64,000 nucleotides of DNA from Streptomyces sp. NBC_00258 (GTDB taxonomy: Bacteria; Actinomycetota; Actinomycetes; Streptomycetales; Streptomycetaceae), in NCBI RefSeq assembly GCF_036182465.1, contig NZ_CP108081.1:3100001-3164000 (forward strand). Reading direction: 5' to 3'. Numbering within the stretch: position 1 is the first letter of the stretch; every line of letters starts with the position of its first letter. Shown here in pieces: positions 33,964 to 43,252 of the stretch. The position numbers and the translations under genes are program-made. Under the pieces are notes generated by a model. It was not told the origin of the DNA and made no database searches. It saw only the letters and a program-made list of their open reading frames with translations.

Positions 33964-34848
33964 CTAGGCCTTCACCCCGACATACACGGTCATCGCGGCA
34001 AGCACGAACACATCCGGCCGCTGGAACACGCTCTCCTTGTCGTCCGCGTCCAGAAGCCGGTCGAGCACAGCGAGATCATCGGCCTCAAGGCCCTCCGCAA
34101 GCCCGGTCCTGCGATGGACGAGGCTGGTGGCGACGAAGGCGCGGCCCTCCTCCGACAGAGGCGCGGGCAGATCGAGCAGGAACGTGCGGGTCGCCGTATG
34201 CCGCAGGCCGACGGCCGTCAGCAGACCGGCCCAGTCCTCGGTCTCCTCGACCGCGTCCGGCAACTCGCGCCGCATCCGCGTGAACCACTCCTGCTCGACC
34301 GCGTCCATCCGGGGCTGCAGACCGGGCCGGCCGATGCCGATGTCGCGCGGAAGGTAGCGCGAGGGCAGGCCGCCCTCCAGCAGGGCGAGGGTCCCGCCGG
34401 GCGCGAGCCGCTCGGCGAATCCGGCGAGGGCGGCCCGCTGGTCGCCGACGTGGTGCAGGGACCGGCTGGCCCAGAGAAGATCGGCCGGGTACTCCAAGTC
34501 GCCCAGCCCGTCGCCGAGTTCGGCTTCCAGCGTGCTGAAGCGGTCGGCGATCCCGAGGCGGGCCGCACGAGCGAGGGCCGCCTCCAGCAGGGGCCCGGCA
34601 CCGTCCACGGCGACGACCCGCGCCTTGGGAAACGTGTCGGCGAGCAGACAGGAGATGACACCCGGACCGCTGCCCGCGTCCACGATCATCTCGGGCTCCG
34701 GCTGCCGCTCCCGCAGCCAGCCCGCCACCTCCGCGTAGAGCGGCGTGAACAGCTCGGCCTCCTGCTCCAGCATCGGAAGCATGTCGGCGAAGTCGATGTG
34801 GGTGTGGGTGTGACCGTGTTCGTCGTGCTGTCCGTGGTCGTGTGCCAT
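33964..34848 (-). CDS. Class I SAM-dependent methyltransferase with His-rich N-terminus
   Basis: 294 residues, ATG at 34848. The first 17 residues are HDHGQHDEHGHTHTH-like, with seven His, a likely metal-binding tail. SAM motif I is IVDAGSGPGVISCLL, acidic motif II VVAVDGAG, and motif IV LLWASRSLHHVGD. The substrate is unknown. Monocistronic upstream of the SDR gene (95-bp gap). Confidence 0.85.
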   Translation of the reverse strand: MAHDHGQHDEHGHTHTHIDFADMLPMLEQEAELFTPLYAEVAGWLRERQPEPEMIVDAGSGPGVISCLLADTFPKARVVAVDGAGPLLEAALARAARLGIADRFSTLEAELGDGLGDLEYPADLLWASRSLHHVGDQRAALAGFAERLAPGGTLALLEGGLPSRYLPRDIGIGRPGLQPRMDAVEQEWFTRMRRELPDAVEETEDWAGLLTAVGLRHTATRTFLLDLPAPLSEEGRAFVATSLVHRRTGLAEGLEADDLAVLDRLLDADDKESVFQRPDVFVLAAMTVYVGVKA

Positions 34849-34940
34849 GGCTCCAAGCCTCTCGTCCGGGATACGGCCAGCGTGCTACCACCTCCCCAAA
34901 ACAGCTACTGGCATTGCCGAAACAGCAAAGAGTTCCCCAC

Positions 34941-35047
34941 GCCCCAAAAGGGGCGCGGGGAACGGCGCATCCTCCAGGGGCGCGAGGAACTGCGCATCTT
35001 TTAGGGGCGCGGGGAACTGCGCGACCAGCCGAACTCGGCCCGCAGAC
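34941..35047. repeat. Dispersed stem-loop repeat, locus 4, with three tandem 27-bp units
   Basis: A GCCCC/GGGGC hairpin (34941-34954) is followed by three copies of GGGGCGCGRGGAAC(T/G)GCGC starting at 34950, 34977 and 35004, an exact 27-bp period; the last runs into the usual GACCAGCC tail. It lies between the methyltransferase start and the 3' end of the GH6 gene. The locus shows the element can expand in tandem. Confidence 0.85.
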
Positions 35048-35084
35048 GAACAATCAGCTCAGGTGACCCCGCGCCGGCGGAAGG

Positions 35085-36797
35085 TCACAACGCCGGGTAC
35101 GCGTTCTTCATGAGCTCCTGGAACTGCGCAGAGAACCAGTGCCCGGACAGCGGCGCGTTCGGCAGCGCGCCCGACATGTTGTTGTTGTTCCGCGGGTTGC
35201 CGGTGTACGTCGGGTCGCACATTCGGTCGAAGCCCTTGCCCTCGTCGTTCGGGATGGCGGTGCTCGACCCGTCCGACTCACCCGGCGGCTTCATCCACAC
35301 GTACGCGTCGATGCCGGCGGCCGGCGACGCCTGCGGCCGTTCGCCGAGGCCGGCGCCCGACTGGTTGCACCAGTTGCCGGTGTTGAGGCGCCGGTCGAAG
35401 CGGCCTCCGTCGATGTAGGTGTCCACGTTGGTCGTCGCCCCGGGACCGGTGGGCCGGGCCGTGCCGCCCCATCCGTTGCGGGAGGTGTCGATCAGCATGC
35501 CGAGCCCGGAGGGGAAGCCGATCGAGACCAGCTGGTTGCGCATGGCCTGCGCGTAGGACTGCTCGTCGACGTACCGGTTCCAGTCGATCCACTTCGACGT
35601 ACGGACCGAGGTACCGCCCACGGAGTCGTTGACCGTGAAGTGGTTCTCCTTGAGGGCGCTGTAGTTGGCGGTGTTGACGATGAAACCGTGCACATCGGCG
35701 ATGGTCGCGCCCTCGGCGGTGGCGGCCTCCTTGAACAGGGCGGCGGAGGGCGCGAAGTTGTCGTCCCAGCCGAGCCAGCCGTGGTGTCCGGCATCCACGT
35801 AGTTGTAGACGTTGGGCGCGTCGCCGAGCTTGTTCAGCGCGTAGCCGACGCCCTTGATGTAGTTGCCGTTCGCCTTCATCGTGTCGCAGTTCGCGGTGGC
35901 GGTGGCACGGGGTGAGACGTTCGTGACGAGGTTCGGCAGCGAGTCGATCTCGACGGTCGTGACGATCCGCAGCCCCGCGTACTTGCTGTCGGCGAGGATC
36001 GCGGCGATCGGGTCGATGTACTGGGTCTTGTACTTGTCGATCTCCGTCGCACCGAGCTCGCCGTTGGAGGCGAGGGCCGCGCAGTCACGGCCGGGCAGGT
36101 TGTAGATGACGAGCTGGACGACCAGTTCGTCGGAGCCCTTCTGCGCCAGCGCCGCGTCCAGGTGGGCGCGCAGGCCCATGCCGCCGTTCACGCCGTTGAT
36201 GGCGGCGGTCCGGTCGAGCCACACGCCCGTCGGCTGGTTGGCGATCCGGCTGCCCCCGGTTTCCGCGGTGGCCTTCGACTTCCACTCCGGGTTCACGTAC
36301 ACCTTGGCGCCCGCGTACGGGTTGTCGACCTTGGCGCCCGGGAGCGGCGGGTCCGTGGGTCCGGGGCCGCTGCCACCGTCGTCGACGTTGCAGGTCACGC
36401 CGTCGAGGGTGAAGGTGGTGGGCAGCGCGTTGGTGCCGCTGTAGGTGCCGTTGAAGCCGAAGCTGACCGAACTCCCGGTCCCCAGCGTGCCGTTGTAGCT
36501 CTCGTTGGCCGCGGTGGCAGCGGTGCCGCTCTGGCTGAGCTTCGCGTTCCAGCCGCTGGTGATCTTCTGGTTGCCGGCGTACGACCACTTCACGGCCCAA
36601 CTCGACTTGGCCGCGCTGTTGTTGGTGACGGTGACCGCGGCGGTGAAGCCGGAGTCCCACTGGTTCTGCACCTTGTAGTCGACGGTGCAGGGGACGGCGG
36701 CCACGCCGGCGTCCGGGGGTATCGCCGCGACGGCGGCGCCCGCGGTGCCGGCGACCAGCGCCAACGCCGCGAGGATTGCTGTTCTGGTACGGCTCAT
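35085..36797 (-). CDS. Secreted CBM2-GH6 cellulase (cellobiohydrolase type)
   Basis: 570 residues, ATG at 36797. Signal peptide to about residue 26; CBM2 at about 36-137 (CTVDYKVQNQWDSGFTAAV...GVTCNV, flanking Cys and surface Trp); Gly/Pro linker at about 138-155; GH6 at about 160-570 with catalytic acid Asp238 (YNLPGRDCAALASNGE) and the DAGHHGWLGW loop. Long insert loops (NWCNQSGAGLGERPQ) suggest a tunnel-shaped exo-enzyme releasing cellobiose. Divergent from the CBM2-GH48 gene, forming a typical exo-cellulase pair acting from opposite chain ends. Confidence 0.94.
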   Translation of the reverse strand: MSRTRTAILAALALVAGTAGAAVAAIPPDAGVAAVPCTVDYKVQNQWDSGFTAAVTVTNNSAAKSSWAVKWSYAGNQKITSGWNAKLSQSGTAATAANESYNGTLGTGSSVSFGFNGTYSGTNALPTTFTLDGVTCNVDDGGSGPGPTDPPLPGAKVDNPYAGAKVYVNPEWKSKATAETGGSRIANQPTGVWLDRTAAINGVNGGMGLRAHLDAALAQKGSDELVVQLVIYNLPGRDCAALASNGELGATEIDKYKTQYIDPIAAILADSKYAGLRIVTTVEIDSLPNLVTNVSPRATATANCDTMKANGNYIKGVGYALNKLGDAPNVYNYVDAGHHGWLGWDDNFAPSAALFKEAATAEGATIADVHGFIVNTANYSALKENHFTVNDSVGGTSVRTSKWIDWNRYVDEQSYAQAMRNQLVSIGFPSGLGMLIDTSRNGWGGTARPTGPGATTNVDTYIDGGRFDRRLNTGNWCNQSGAGLGERPQASPAAGIDAYVWMKPPGESDGSSTAIPNDEGKGFDRMCDPTYTGNPRNNNNMSGALPNAPLSGHWFSAQFQELMKNAYPAL

Positions 36798-36847
36798 GTG
36801 CGGGGTGTCCTATCCGTCGAGGGAGCGCGGACGATCGCGCAGCCCGA

Positions 36848-36862
36848 TGCCGTACGACGGCA
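36848..36862. promoter_or_regulatory. Inverted repeat TGCCGT-ACG-ACGGCA upstream of the GH6 gene
   Basis: Perfect 6-bp arms with 3-nt spacer, 51 bp before the GH6 start on the minus strand. A half CebR-like GGGAGCGC lies at 36821-36828. Possible operator; no known consensus matches. Confidence 0.3.
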
Positions 36863-37073
36863 TGGGAGTGCCGTCGCCATGGGGGATGAGGGTGAGCTCG
36901 GAGCACTCCACCGGGCAGGCGGGCGCGACTCCCGAACCCGTGACGCGACCGACACGCTCGCGGTGTTCATGACAAAGATCCGCGGCGCCGGCGCATAAAA
37001 GAGGTAAACGCGGGGGGTGTCGCATGAGCGACTCCTTGCAGTTCTGACGCGTCGTGACGGACGTGTCGACTGA

Positions 37074-37087
37074 TGGAACCGCTCCCA
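37074..37087. promoter_or_regulatory. CebR-like box, imperfect
   Basis: TGGAACCGCTCCCA matches 12 of 14 positions of the CebR consensus TGGGAGCGCTCCCA. It lies in the 482-bp GH6/GH48 divergent region, 119 bp upstream of the perfect box. Confidence 0.65.
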
Positions 37088-37205
37088 CTGGTGCCGAAGA
37101 AGGTAGCGCCAAGTGTTGGCAAAGGACAGAGGAGTTGCACTCTTGATCTATCGAATCATTTCGACTCTTCAAGCACCTTGACCCCTTCGCCCCTCATCCC
37201 CACTA

Positions 37206-37219
37206 TGGGAGCGCTCCCA
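37206..37219. promoter_or_regulatory. Perfect CebR operator
   Basis: TGGGAGCGCTCCCA is the known 14-bp binding palindrome of CebR, the cellobiose/cellotriose-responsive LacI-type repressor of Streptomyces cellulose use. It lies 61 bp upstream of the GH48 start. The cebR gene itself is not in this window. Confidence 0.9.
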
Positions 37220-37279
37220 CTGGTTCAAGGCTTGTTGCCCCTCCCCCCATCTCCGAGCCGCATGGAGAGGAACCAGAAC

Positions 37280-40195
37280 ATGGCACCCAGACCCGGACGC
37301 CGCCTCGCGCGGCGAATGTGGACCGCCGTGGTGGCGGCCCTCGCCCTTCCGTTGACCACACTGGCGACCGGCGTGACCCCCGCTCAGGCGGCGGCCGTCC
37401 AGTGCAGCGTCGACTACAAGACGAACGACTGGGGCTCCGGCTTCACCGCCGAGCTCACCCTCACCAACCGCGGCACGGAGGCGATCAGCGGCTGGGCCCT
37501 GACGTACGACTACGCCGGCAACCAGCAGCTCAGCAGCGGCTGGAACGGTACGTGGTCGCAGGCCGGTAAGACGGTCACCGCGAGGAACGCGTCCTGGAAC
37601 GGGACGATCGCGGTGGGTGCCGCGGTGACGACCGGCGCCCAGTTCACGTACAGCGGCACCAACGCCGCGCCCACCTCCTTCGCGATCAACGGCACGGCCT
37701 GCACCGGCGCCCACCAGCCGCCGATCACCGTGCTGACCAGCCCCGCCGCGGGCGCCGTCTACTCCCAGGGCGATGCCGTACCGCTCGCCGCGACCGCCGC
37801 GGCCGCGGACAACGCCACGATCAGCAAGGTCGAGTTCTACGACGACACGACGCTGCTGGGCACCGACACCAGCTCGCCGTACACGCTCTCGGCTTCTGGC
37901 TTGACCGTGGGCAGTCATTCGCTGCTCGCGAAGGCGTACGACAGCCTGGGCGCGTCGGCGGAGTCCACACCGGTCGGCATCACGGTCGCCTCGGGTCCCG
38001 CCGTGGTGGTCTCGCCGACCCAACTCGGCGTCCAGCAGGGCAAGTCGGGCACGTACGACGTGAAGCTCTCGACCCAGCCGTCGGCGAACGTGACCGTGGC
38101 GACCGCTCGGGCGAGTGGCAACACGGGCCTGTCCGTCACCGGCGGGGCGTCGCTCACCTTCACGCCGTCGAACTGGAACACCGCCCAGAAGGTGACGGTC
38201 ACCGCCGCTGCCTCGGGCACCGGTTCGGCGACCTTCGAGTCGACGGCCACCGGGCACGCGAAGGCCGCGGTCACCGTCACGCAGCTCGCCGCGTCGAAGG
38301 AGTACGACGCCCGCTTCCTGGAGCTCTACGGGAAGATCACCAACCCGGCGAACGGCTACTTCTCCCCCGAGGGCATCCCGTACCACTCGGTGGAGACGCT
38401 GATCGTCGAGGCGCCCGACCACGGCCATGAGACGACGTCGGAGGCGTACAGCTATCTGCTGTGGCTCCAGGCCATGTACGGCAAGGTGACGGGCGACTGG
38501 TCCAGGTTCAACGGCGCCTGGGAGATCATGGAGAAGTTCATGATCCCCACGAAGGCCGACCAGCCGACGAACTCCTTCTACAACGCCTCGAAGCCGGCGA
38601 CGTACGCGCCCGAGCACGACACCCCGAACGAGTATCCGGCGCAGCTCGACAGCGGTGTGTCGGTCGGCTCCGATCCGATCGCCGCCGAGCTGAAGAGCGC
38701 GTACGGCACGGACGACATCTACGGCATGCACTGGCTGCAGGACGTCGACAACGTCTACGGGTACGGCAATTCGCCCGGCAAGTGCGAGGCGGGTCCGACG
38801 GACACCGGTCCCTCGTACATCAACACCTTCCAGCGCGGATCGCAGGAGTCGGTGTGGGAGACAGTGCCGCAGCCGACGTGCGACGCCTTCAAGTACGGCG
38901 GCACGAACGGGTACTTGGACCTGTTCACCAAGGACGCCTCGTACGCCAAGCAGTGGAAGTTCACCAACGCCCCCGACGCCGACGCACGGGCCGTGCAGGC
39001 CGCGTACTGGGCCGACATCTGGGCCAAGCAGCAGGGCAACGGCTCCGCCGTCACGGCGACCGTCGGCAAGGCCGCGAAGATGGGCGACTATCTCCGCTAC
39101 TCCATGTACGACAAGTACTTCAAGAAGATCGGCAACTGCGTGGGGCCGTCGACCTGCCCGGCCGGCACCGGCAAGGACGCCTCGCACTACCTGCTGAACT
39201 GGTACTACGCGTGGGGCGGCGCCACCGACACCGCGGCGGGCTGGGCCTGGCGCATCGGCTCCAGCCACACCCACGGCGGCTACCAGAACCCGCTCGCCGC
39301 GTACGCGCTCAGCTCGTACCCCGACCTGAAGCCCAAGTCGGCGACAGGGCAGGCGGACTGGGCGAAGTCCCTCGACCGGCAGCTGGAGTTCTACCGCTGG
39401 CTGCAGTCCAGTGAGGGGGCCATCGCGGGCGGCGCGACCAACAGCTGGCAGGGGCGTTACGCGACGCCGCCTTCCGGGACGCCGACCTTCTACGGCATGT
39501 TCTACGACGAGAAGCCCGTCTACCACGACCCGCCGTCCAACCAGTGGTTCGGCTTCCAGGCGTGGTCGATGGAGCGGGTCGCCGAGTACTACCAGCAGAC
39601 GGGTGACGCCGATGCCAAGGTCGTCCTCGACAAGTGGGTCGACTGGGCACTGGCCAACACCACGGTCAACCCGGACGGATCCTTCCGCATCCCGAACACG
39701 CTCCGGTGGTCAGGCAAGCCCGACACCTGGAACGCGTCAAGTCCCGGCGCCAATACGGGACTTCACGTCACCGTCGCCGACTACACGGACGACGTCGGCG
39801 TGGCGGCCGCGTACGCCAAGACCCTGACGTACTACGCCGACCGCTCCGGTGACACGCAGGCCGGAACCACGGCCAAGGCGCTGCTCGACGGCATGTGGGA
39901 GAACAACCAGGACGCGCTGGGCATCGCTGTCCCGGAGACCCGCGCCGACTACAACCGCTTCGACGACGGCGTGTACGTCCCGAGCGGCTGGAGCGGCAAG
40001 ATGCCGAACGGCGACACGATCAACTCGTCGTCGACCTTCGACTCGATCCGCTCGTTCTACGAGGACGATCCGGCCTGGTCGAAGATCGAGGCGTATCTGG
40101 CGGGCGGGGCCGCGCCCTCGTTCACGTATCACCGGTTCTGGGCCCAGGCGGATATCGCCCTTGCCATGGGCTCGTACGCGGAGCTCCTCGAATAG
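37280..40195 (+). CDS. Secreted CBM2-Ig-GH48 exo-cellulase
   Basis: 971 residues from the ATG at 37280, with AGAGGAA 7 nt upstream; another ATG 18 bp earlier is possible. Signal peptide to about 38 (TPAQAAA); CBM2 at about 40-142; Ig-like domain at about 147-238; a second beta-sandwich at about 240-337; GH48 at about 340-971 with EAPDHGHETTSEAYSY containing the catalytic acid Glu. GH48 enzymes processively cut cellulose from reducing ends and are central to crystalline cellulose breakdown. CebR boxes precede it. Confidence 0.94.
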   Translation: MAPRPGRRLARRMWTAVVAALALPLTTLATGVTPAQAAAVQCSVDYKTNDWGSGFTAELTLTNRGTEAISGWALTYDYAGNQQLSSGWNGTWSQAGKTVTARNASWNGTIAVGAAVTTGAQFTYSGTNAAPTSFAINGTACTGAHQPPITVLTSPAAGAVYSQGDAVPLAATAAAADNATISKVEFYDDTTLLGTDTSSPYTLSASGLTVGSHSLLAKAYDSLGASAESTPVGITVASGPAVVVSPTQLGVQQGKSGTYDVKLSTQPSANVTVATARASGNTGLSVTGGASLTFTPSNWNTAQKVTVTAAASGTGSATFESTATGHAKAAVTVTQLAASKEYDARFLELYGKITNPANGYFSPEGIPYHSVETLIVEAPDHGHETTSEAYSYLLWLQAMYGKVTGDWSRFNGAWEIMEKFMIPTKADQPTNSFYNASKPATYAPEHDTPNEYPAQLDSGVSVGSDPIAAELKSAYGTDDIYGMHWLQDVDNVYGYGNSPGKCEAGPTDTGPSYINTFQRGSQESVWETVPQPTCDAFKYGGTNGYLDLFTKDASYAKQWKFTNAPDADARAVQAAYWADIWAKQQGNGSAVTATVGKAAKMGDYLRYSMYDKYFKKIGNCVGPSTCPAGTGKDASHYLLNWYYAWGGATDTAAGWAWRIGSSHTHGGYQNPLAAYALSSYPDLKPKSATGQADWAKSLDRQLEFYRWLQSSEGAIAGGATNSWQGRYATPPSGTPTFYGMFYDEKPVYHDPPSNQWFGFQAWSMERVAEYYQQTGDADAKVVLDKWVDWALANTTVNPDGSFRIPNTLRWSGKPDTWNASSPGANTGLHVTVADYTDDVGVAAAYAKTLTYYADRSGDTQAGTTAKALLDGMWENNQDALGIAVPETRADYNRFDDGVYVPSGWSGKMPNGDTINSSSTFDSIRSFYEDDPAWSKIEAYLAGGAAPSFTYHRFWAQADIALAMGSYAELLE

Positions 40196-40240
40196 CCCCG
40201 TTGATCTCCGCGTGGCGCTCCGCGGGTTGGGCGGTACGAA

Positions 40241-40298
40241 GGCTGCGGGCCTGATGTGGCTGGTCGCGCAGTTCCCCGCGCCCCTCAGGGGCGCGGGG
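40241..40298. repeat. Dispersed stem-loop repeat, locus 5, inverted orientation
   Basis: GGCTGGTCGCGCAGTT then CCCCGCGCCCC (40274-40284), TCA loop and GGGGCGCGGGG (40288-40298), an 11-bp perfect stem. It is the reverse orientation of the copies at 2.1, 19.9 and 24.7 kb. It lies after the GH48 stop. Confidence 0.85.
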
Positions 40299-40323
40299 CG
40301 CCCAGAGCTTCGCGTGCGCCGGG

Positions 40324-40358
40324 CCGGACGGTCCCCCACCCCACGGGGGGCCGTCCGG
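40324..40358. terminator. Second hairpin between GH48 and GH74 genes
   Basis: CCGGACGG (40324-40331) pairs with CCGTCCGG (40351-40358); inside, CCCCC pairs with GGGGG. Together with the repeat just upstream it should separate GH48 and GH74 transcription, 47 bp before the GH74 start. Confidence 0.65.
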
Positions 40359-40405
40359 TCCACACGCGCCTGTCGCGTCTTCGTCCCCCCACACAAGGAG
40401 TCACC

Positions 40406-43075
40406 GTGCGAAGAACCCCCGTCCTCACCGCCGTGCTCGGGCTGGCGGCCGGGCTGCTCGCGGGTACGCCGCCCGCGCTGGCCGCGCAGCCCGTCGAGAA
40501 GGCGCCCTCGGCGTCCATCGCCGCGGACACGTACACGTGGAAGAACGCGCGCATCGACGGCGGCGGGTTCGTCCCCGGCATCGTCTTCAACCGGTCCGAG
40601 AAGAACCTCGCGTACGCCCGGACCGACATCGGCGGCGCCTACCGCTGGCAGGAGTCGTCGAAGAGCTGGACCCCGCTGCTGGACTCGGTGGGCTGGGACC
40701 GCTGGGGCCACACCGGCGTCGTGAGCCTGGCTTCCGACTCGGTGGCACCGAGCAAGGTGTACGCGGCCGTCGGGACGTACACGAACAGCTGGGACCCCGG
40801 AAACGGCGCCGTGCTCAGGTCCTCCGACCGGGGCGCGACCTGGCAGAAGGCCGATCTGCCGTTCAAGCTGGGCGGCAACATGCCCGGGCGCGGCATGGGC
40901 GAACGGCTCGCTGTCGACCCCCACAGGAACAGCGTGCTGTATCTGGGCGCCCCGAGCGGCAAGGGGCTGTGGCGGTCCACGGACTCGGGTGCCTCCTGGT
41001 CGCAGGTGACGAACTTCCCGAACGTCGGCAACTACGTGCAGGATCCGACCGACACGAGCGGGTACGCCTCCGACAACCAGGGCATCGCCTGGGTGACCTT
41101 CGACGAGTCGACCGGCACGGGCACCAATGCCACGCAGACCATCTACGTCGGTGTCGCCGACAAGGACAACGCCGTCTACCGCTCCACCGACGCGGGCGCG
41201 ACCTGGTCTCGTCTCGCCGGGCAGCCCACGGGATACCTGGCCCACAAGGGGGTGCTGGACGCTGCGAACGGCTACCTCTACCTGGCCTACAGCGACAAGG
41301 GCGGCCCGTACGACGGCGGAAAGGGCCGGCTGTGGCGGTACGCGACGGCCACCGGCACCTGGACGGACATAAGCCCGGTCGCGGAGGCCGACACCTACTA
41401 CGGCTTCAGCGGGCTGACCGTCGACCGGCAGAAACCGGGCACGGTCATGGCGACCGCGTACAGCTCCTGGTGGCCCGACACACAGATCTTCCGCTCCACG
41501 GACAGCGGCGGCACCTGGACGAAGGCCTGGGACTACACCTCGTACCCCAACCGCTCGAACCGCTACACGATGGACGTCTCGTCCTCGCCGTGGCTGAGCT
41601 GGGGCGCCAATCCGTCGCCGCCCGAGCAGGCTCCCAAACTCGGCTGGATGACCGAGGCGTTGGAGATCGACCCGTTCAACTCGGCCCGGATGATGTACGG
41701 GACGGGCGCGACGGTCTACGGGACCGAGAACCTGGGTCAGTGGGACAGCGGCGGCCAGTTCACCATCAAGCCGATGGTCCAGGGCCTGGAGGAGACGGCC
41801 GTGAACGACCTGGCCGCACCCCCGTCCGGCGGGGCCCAACTGCTCAGCGCGCTGGGCGACATCGGCGGCTTCCGGCACACGGACCTGACCAAGGTCCCCT
41901 CGATGATGTTCACTTCGCCGAACTTCACCACGACGACGAGCCTCGACTTCGCGGAGTCCAATCCGGGAACGGTGGTGCGGGCCGGCAATCTCGACTCGGG
42001 TCCGCACGTGGCGTTCTCCACGGACAACGGCGCCAACTGGTTCGCGGGTACCGACCCTTCGGGTGTGAGCGGCGGCGGCACGGTCGCGGCGGCGTCCGAC
42101 GGCAGCCGTTTCCTGTGGAGTCCGGAGGGCGCGGGTGTCCACCACGCGACGGGCTTCGGCACCTCGTGGTCGGCGTCGAGCGGCATCCCGGCCGGTGCGA
42201 TCGTCGAGTCGGACCGGGTCGACCCGAAGACCTTCTACGGCTTCAAGTCCGGCAAGTTCTACGTCAGTTCGGACGGCGGCGCGTCCTTCACGGCCTCGTC
42301 CGCGACCGGGCTGCCCAGCGGCGACAGCGTGCGGTTCAAGGCGCTGCCCGGCACGAAGGGTGACGTCTGGCTGGCGGGCGGCGCGAGCGACGGCGCGTAC
42401 GGACTGTGGCACTCCACGGACGGCGGCGCGACCTTCACCAAACTGTCGGGCGTCGAGCAGGCCGACACGATCGGCTTCGGCAAGGCGGCGGCCGGTGCCT
42501 CCTACCAGACGCTCTACACGAGCGCGAAGATCGGCGGCGTACGCGGCATCTTCCGCTCCACGGACAAGGGCACGACCTGGACCCGCATCAACGACGACGC
42601 ACACCAGTGGGGTTGGACCGGCGCGGCCATCACCGGTGATCCGCGTGTCTACGGGCGTGTATACGTGTCGACGAACGGCCGGGGTGTCGTCTATGGCGAC
42701 TCGTCGGACTCGGACGGCGGGGGCGGGGGCGGCGGCACGGACCCGACACCGACCGGCGCCTGCGCGGTGACCTACAAGATCACGAATCAGTGGTCGGGCG
42801 GCTTCCAGGCAGACGTACAACTCGACAACACCGGCTCAAGCTCCTGGAACGGCTGGGCACTCGGCTGGTCCTTCCCCAACGGCCAGAGCGTCACCCAGGC
42901 CTGGAACACCGAGCCCTCCCACTCCGGAGCAGCGGTCACGATGAAGAACCTGGGCTGGAACGCGAACGTGGCAGCCGGTTCCTCGGTGGGCTTCGGATTC
43001 ACGGGGAGCTGGTCGGGGTCGAACGGAAAACCGACGGCGTTCAAGCTCGGCGACCAGTCCTGCACGGTGACCTGA
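40406..43075 (+). CDS. Secreted GH74-CBM2 xyloglucanase
   Basis: 889 residues from the GTG at 40406 with AAGGAG 5-6 nt before it. Signal peptide to about 27 (PPALAAQ). GH74 double seven-bladed propeller at about 40-770: catalytic Asp in ARTDIGGAYRW (Asp74) and in the later LGDIGGFRH, with Asp-box-like repeats (SSDRGATW, STDSGASW, STDAGATW). A Gly-rich linker, then CBM2 at about 788-889 (CAVTYKITNQWSGGFQADV...SCTVT). It cleaves the xyloglucan backbone. CBM2 is C-terminal here, unlike in the neighbouring cellulases. Confidence 0.94.
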   Translation: MRRTPVLTAVLGLAAGLLAGTPPALAAQPVEKAPSASIAADTYTWKNARIDGGGFVPGIVFNRSEKNLAYARTDIGGAYRWQESSKSWTPLLDSVGWDRWGHTGVVSLASDSVAPSKVYAAVGTYTNSWDPGNGAVLRSSDRGATWQKADLPFKLGGNMPGRGMGERLAVDPHRNSVLYLGAPSGKGLWRSTDSGASWSQVTNFPNVGNYVQDPTDTSGYASDNQGIAWVTFDESTGTGTNATQTIYVGVADKDNAVYRSTDAGATWSRLAGQPTGYLAHKGVLDAANGYLYLAYSDKGGPYDGGKGRLWRYATATGTWTDISPVAEADTYYGFSGLTVDRQKPGTVMATAYSSWWPDTQIFRSTDSGGTWTKAWDYTSYPNRSNRYTMDVSSSPWLSWGANPSPPEQAPKLGWMTEALEIDPFNSARMMYGTGATVYGTENLGQWDSGGQFTIKPMVQGLEETAVNDLAAPPSGGAQLLSALGDIGGFRHTDLTKVPSMMFTSPNFTTTTSLDFAESNPGTVVRAGNLDSGPHVAFSTDNGANWFAGTDPSGVSGGGTVAAASDGSRFLWSPEGAGVHHATGFGTSWSASSGIPAGAIVESDRVDPKTFYGFKSGKFYVSSDGGASFTASSATGLPSGDSVRFKALPGTKGDVWLAGGASDGAYGLWHSTDGGATFTKLSGVEQADTIGFGKAAAGASYQTLYTSAKIGGVRGIFRSTDKGTTWTRINDDAHQWGWTGAAITGDPRVYGRVYVSTNGRGVVYGDSSDSDGGGGGGGTDPTPTGACAVTYKITNQWSGGFQADVQLDNTGSSSWNGWALGWSFPNGQSVTQAWNTEPSHSGAAVTMKNLGWNANVAAGSSVGFGFTGSWSGSNGKPTAFKLGDQSCTVT

Positions 43076-43094
43076 CAACCGGGCCGGACGAACG

Positions 43095-43130
43095 GGAGGG
43101 CGCGGGCCCGACAAGGCCCGCGCCCTCCTT
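43095..43130 (+). terminator. Terminator of the GH74 gene, 14-bp perfect stem
   Basis: GGAGGGCGCGGGCC (43095-43108) pairs exactly with GGCCCGCGCCCTCC (43115-43128), 6-nt loop, followed by TTGTG. It lies 19 bp after the stop. Confidence 0.85.
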
Positions 43131-43252
43131 GTGTGCTCGACGACTGCGGAGTCGATTGTTCACATCACAACCAAGTCACCATTCACGCACATCTCTCACA
43201 CTTTCTTCACCTATCCCGTTACGGTCATTCCTCCACAACCCCGGGGGGACCC

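Noticed and set aside
39737..42820. 1027-codon minus-strand frame across GH48 and GH74 genes
   Set aside because: Antisense to two unmistakable glycoside hydrolases; low-complexity Arg/Val composition; no start signal.
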